In this document: positions 13,372 through 14,611 of the stretch, one piece after another
Position numbering within the stretch: the stretch's first letter is position 1
How the letters are laid out: each line of letters starts with the position of its first letter
From: DASVVT01 sp036386415
GTDB taxonomy: Bacteria; Acidobacteriota; Blastocatellia; Pyrinomonadales; Pyrinomonadaceae
Direction: 5' to 3'
DNA: 14,611 nt
Assembly (NCBI GenBank): GCA_036386415.1
Contig: DASVVT010000062.1
Location: 1-14,611, forward strand
Translations under genes and position numbers: made by a program
The notes under the pieces: model-generated
Database searches by the model: none
The model's input: only the letters and a program-made list of their open reading frames with translations
What the model was told of the DNA's origin: nothing

Positions 13372-14544
13372 TCAAGCGTTCGAGGCTGAGCCCTTGAGCG
13401 CGATCTCGCCGTTGAGCTTCATGATCTCCAGCGTCATCTCAGCCGAAGCGTACATATCCTTCACGTCGAGCCATTCGTTGACGGTGTGAATGGCGCGCAT
13501 GCCTGTGCCCAGATTGGCGCACTCGATGCCTTTACGGTTGAAGATGTTGGCGTCGCAGCCGCCGCCCGAGGCCATCGTCTCGACCTTGAGGCCCATGCGC
13601 GTGGCGGCCTCCTTGACGAGTAGCACGACGCGCGAATCTTCAGGGACATTCATCGCGTAGTATTCCGGCTCGACGATTGATTCGACGCGGGCACGGGTCG
13701 TGCGACCTTCGACCGTCACCTCGTACTTCGAGGCCGCGTCTTCAAAGCACTTGACCATGTGGTCGCACTGGCGTTTGAGCTTCTCTTCGTTGAGCGAGCG
13801 AGCCTCGCCTTTGAGGTAGACGAAGTTGGTGATGATGTTGGTCGCCTTGCCGCCTTCGATGACGCCTATGTTGGCGGTGGTCTCTTCGTCTATACGGAAG
13901 AGTCTCATGTTAGCGATAGCCTCTGCCGCGATCTTGATGGCCGAGATGCCCTGTTCGGGCGCGACGCCTGCGTGCGCCTCCAGCCCGTAGACCTTAAACT
14001 CAAGGTGATTGGCCGAAGGCCCCTTCGTGAAGAGGAAGCCGGGGTCGTCGGAATCAAACACGATGCCGTACTTCGCTCTGATCTTTGAAACGTCCAGATG
14101 CTTTGCGCCGAGCAGGCCGACCTCTTCGCAGATCGAGAAGACGGCTTCGATGTCCGTGTGCGGAATGTTCTGCTCTTTCAGGCAGCGTATGGTTTCGATG
14201 ATGACGGCGCAGCCGGACTTGTCGTCGCCGCCGAGGACGGTCGTTTTATCCGTGCGTATGATGTCACCCTCGACGATGGGCTTGACACCTTCGCCGGGGA
14301 CGACCGTGTCCATGTGAGCACTCATCATGATGGGCTCGGCGTTGGGGATCGTCCCCTTGAAGCGTGCGATGACGTTGCCGGAGTTGCCGCCTACTTTCTC
14401 GCCGGCGTCGTCGATCTCGACCTCCGCGCCGATCTCTTCACAGTACTTCTTGATGCGCTCGGCCACATCCCGCTCTTTGCGCGAGTGGCTGTCTATCTGA
14501 ACCAGTTCGAGTAGAAGATTCTTGATGCGCTCTTGATTGATCAT
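13372..14544 (-). CDS. Cytosolic PepT-like M20 peptidase
   Basis: A 390-residue M20-family zinc peptidase of the 'PepT-like' subgroup (TIGR01883 type). There is no signal peptide, so it is cytosolic. Metal and catalytic residues are in place: His77 and Asp79 (SAHMDTVVPG), Asp107 (LGGDDKSG), Glu140-Glu141 (ICEEVGLLG), Asp164 (VFDSDDPG) and His353 (AIHTVNEW). The lid/dimerisation domain lies between about 178 and 290, with His191 in LEAHAGVAPEQG. It probably trims short peptides taken up from outside; exact specificity is unknown. The start ATG 14544 has AGGA 6 nt upstream, lying within a small hairpin (TTTTCC-GAA-GGAAAA). A heptamer array sits directly behind the promoter side. It is followed by the antitoxin-like gene. 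Confidence 0.93.
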   Translation of the reverse strand: MINQERIKNLLLELVQIDSHSRKERDVAERIKKYCEEIGAEVEIDDAGEKVGGNSGNVIARFKGTIPNAEPIMMSAHMDTVVPGEGVKPIVEGDIIRTDKTTVLGGDDKSGCAVIIETIRCLKEQNIPHTDIEAVFSICEEVGLLGAKHLDVSKIRAKYGIVFDSDDPGFLFTKGPSANHLEFKVYGLEAHAGVAPEQGISAIKIAAEAIANMRLFRIDEETTANIGVIEGGKATNIITNFVYLKGEARSLNEEKLKRQCDHMVKCFEDAASKYEVTVEGRTTRARVESIVEPEYYAMNVPEDSRVVLLVKEAATRMGLKVETMASGGGCDANIFNRKGIECANLGTGMRAIHTVNEWLDVKDMYASAEMTLEIMKLNGEIALKGSASNA

Positions 14545-14547
14545 GCT

Positions 14548-14562
14548 TTTTCCTTCGGAAAA
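14548..14562 (-). promoter_or_regulatory. Small hairpin covering the ribosome-binding site
   Basis: On the minus strand TTTTCC-GAA-GGAAAA forms a 6-bp stem with a 3-base loop. The AGGA ribosome-binding sequence of the PepT-like gene is in its 3' arm, and ATG starts 3 nt later. The stem is AT-rich and weak, so any effect on translation is speculative. Confidence 0.35.
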
Positions 14563-14563
14563 G

Positions 14564-14611
14564 GTTTCGAGTTTCGGAAAAACAGTTTCGAGTTTCGAGT
14601 TTTGAGTTGCG
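14564..14611. repeat. GTTTCGA heptamer array, cut by the window edge
   Basis: Units in strict 7-nt phase: gtttcga, gtttcgg, aaaaaca, gtttcga, gtttcga, gttttga, then gttgcg at the edge. The degenerate third unit keeps the phase. It lies 20 bases upstream of the PepT-like gene start. Whether it has an inverted partner like the other arrays cannot be seen. Confidence 0.85.

Overview
The window looks like a chromosomal segment of a free-living, moderately GC-rich bacterium. My best guess is Acidobacteriota, class Blastocatellia. This is inference: it rests on the style of the secreted HAF/Ig-like protein with its characteristic C-terminal domain, the small-protein families, and intergenic spacers filled with short tandem oligomers folded into long inverted repeats. 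No rRNA, tRNA, phage, transposase or CRISPR signal was seen. Twelve of the fourteen genes lie on the minus strand. Only a TPR protein and a large secreted repeat protein are on the plus strand.

Left part (1-3040, minus strand): a coiled-coil/C4 zinc-ribbon protein, a membrane-anchored or secreted subtilisin-like protease with an N-terminal propeptide, and a small conserved protein of unknown function. Middle (3149-6301, plus strand): a TatT-like TPR protein, about 460 bases of non-coding leader, and a 670-residue exported protein with seven HAF-type repeats, Ig-like domains and a conserved C-terminal domain. Right part (6370-14544, minus strand, read right to left): a cytosolic PepT-like M20 peptidase, a small antitoxin-like protein, a hairpin terminator, an exported PepT-type peptidase, a 72-residue protein overlapping an MNT-type nucleotidyltransferase, era, prmA, an MHS-family MFS transporter, and rsmE.

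Functionally, era, prmA and rsmE form a ribosome-maturation/modification group (30S assembly GTPase, L11 methyltransferase, 16S rRNA m3U1498 methyltransferase). A metabolite:proton symporter sits between prmA and rsmE, which are often direct neighbours elsewhere. The two PepT-like peptidases and the subtilase suggest a peptide-scavenging lifestyle.

The most unusual structure is in the spacers. Five hold inverted repeats: a perfect 42-bp arm pair before rsmE, a perfect 28-bp pair made of four GGGATGA heptamers after era, an imperfect 35-bp pair of CAGTAGT-type heptamers, a 27-bp pair of CGCAAAGG-type units, and an 18-bp purine/pyrimidine hairpin. A further heptamer array (GTTTCGA) runs off the right edge. 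Three arrays share a strict 7-nt period but not their sequence, and two supply the stop codon of the gene before them. The best candidate for an undescribed gene module is the 72-residue protein plus nucleotidyltransferase pair.
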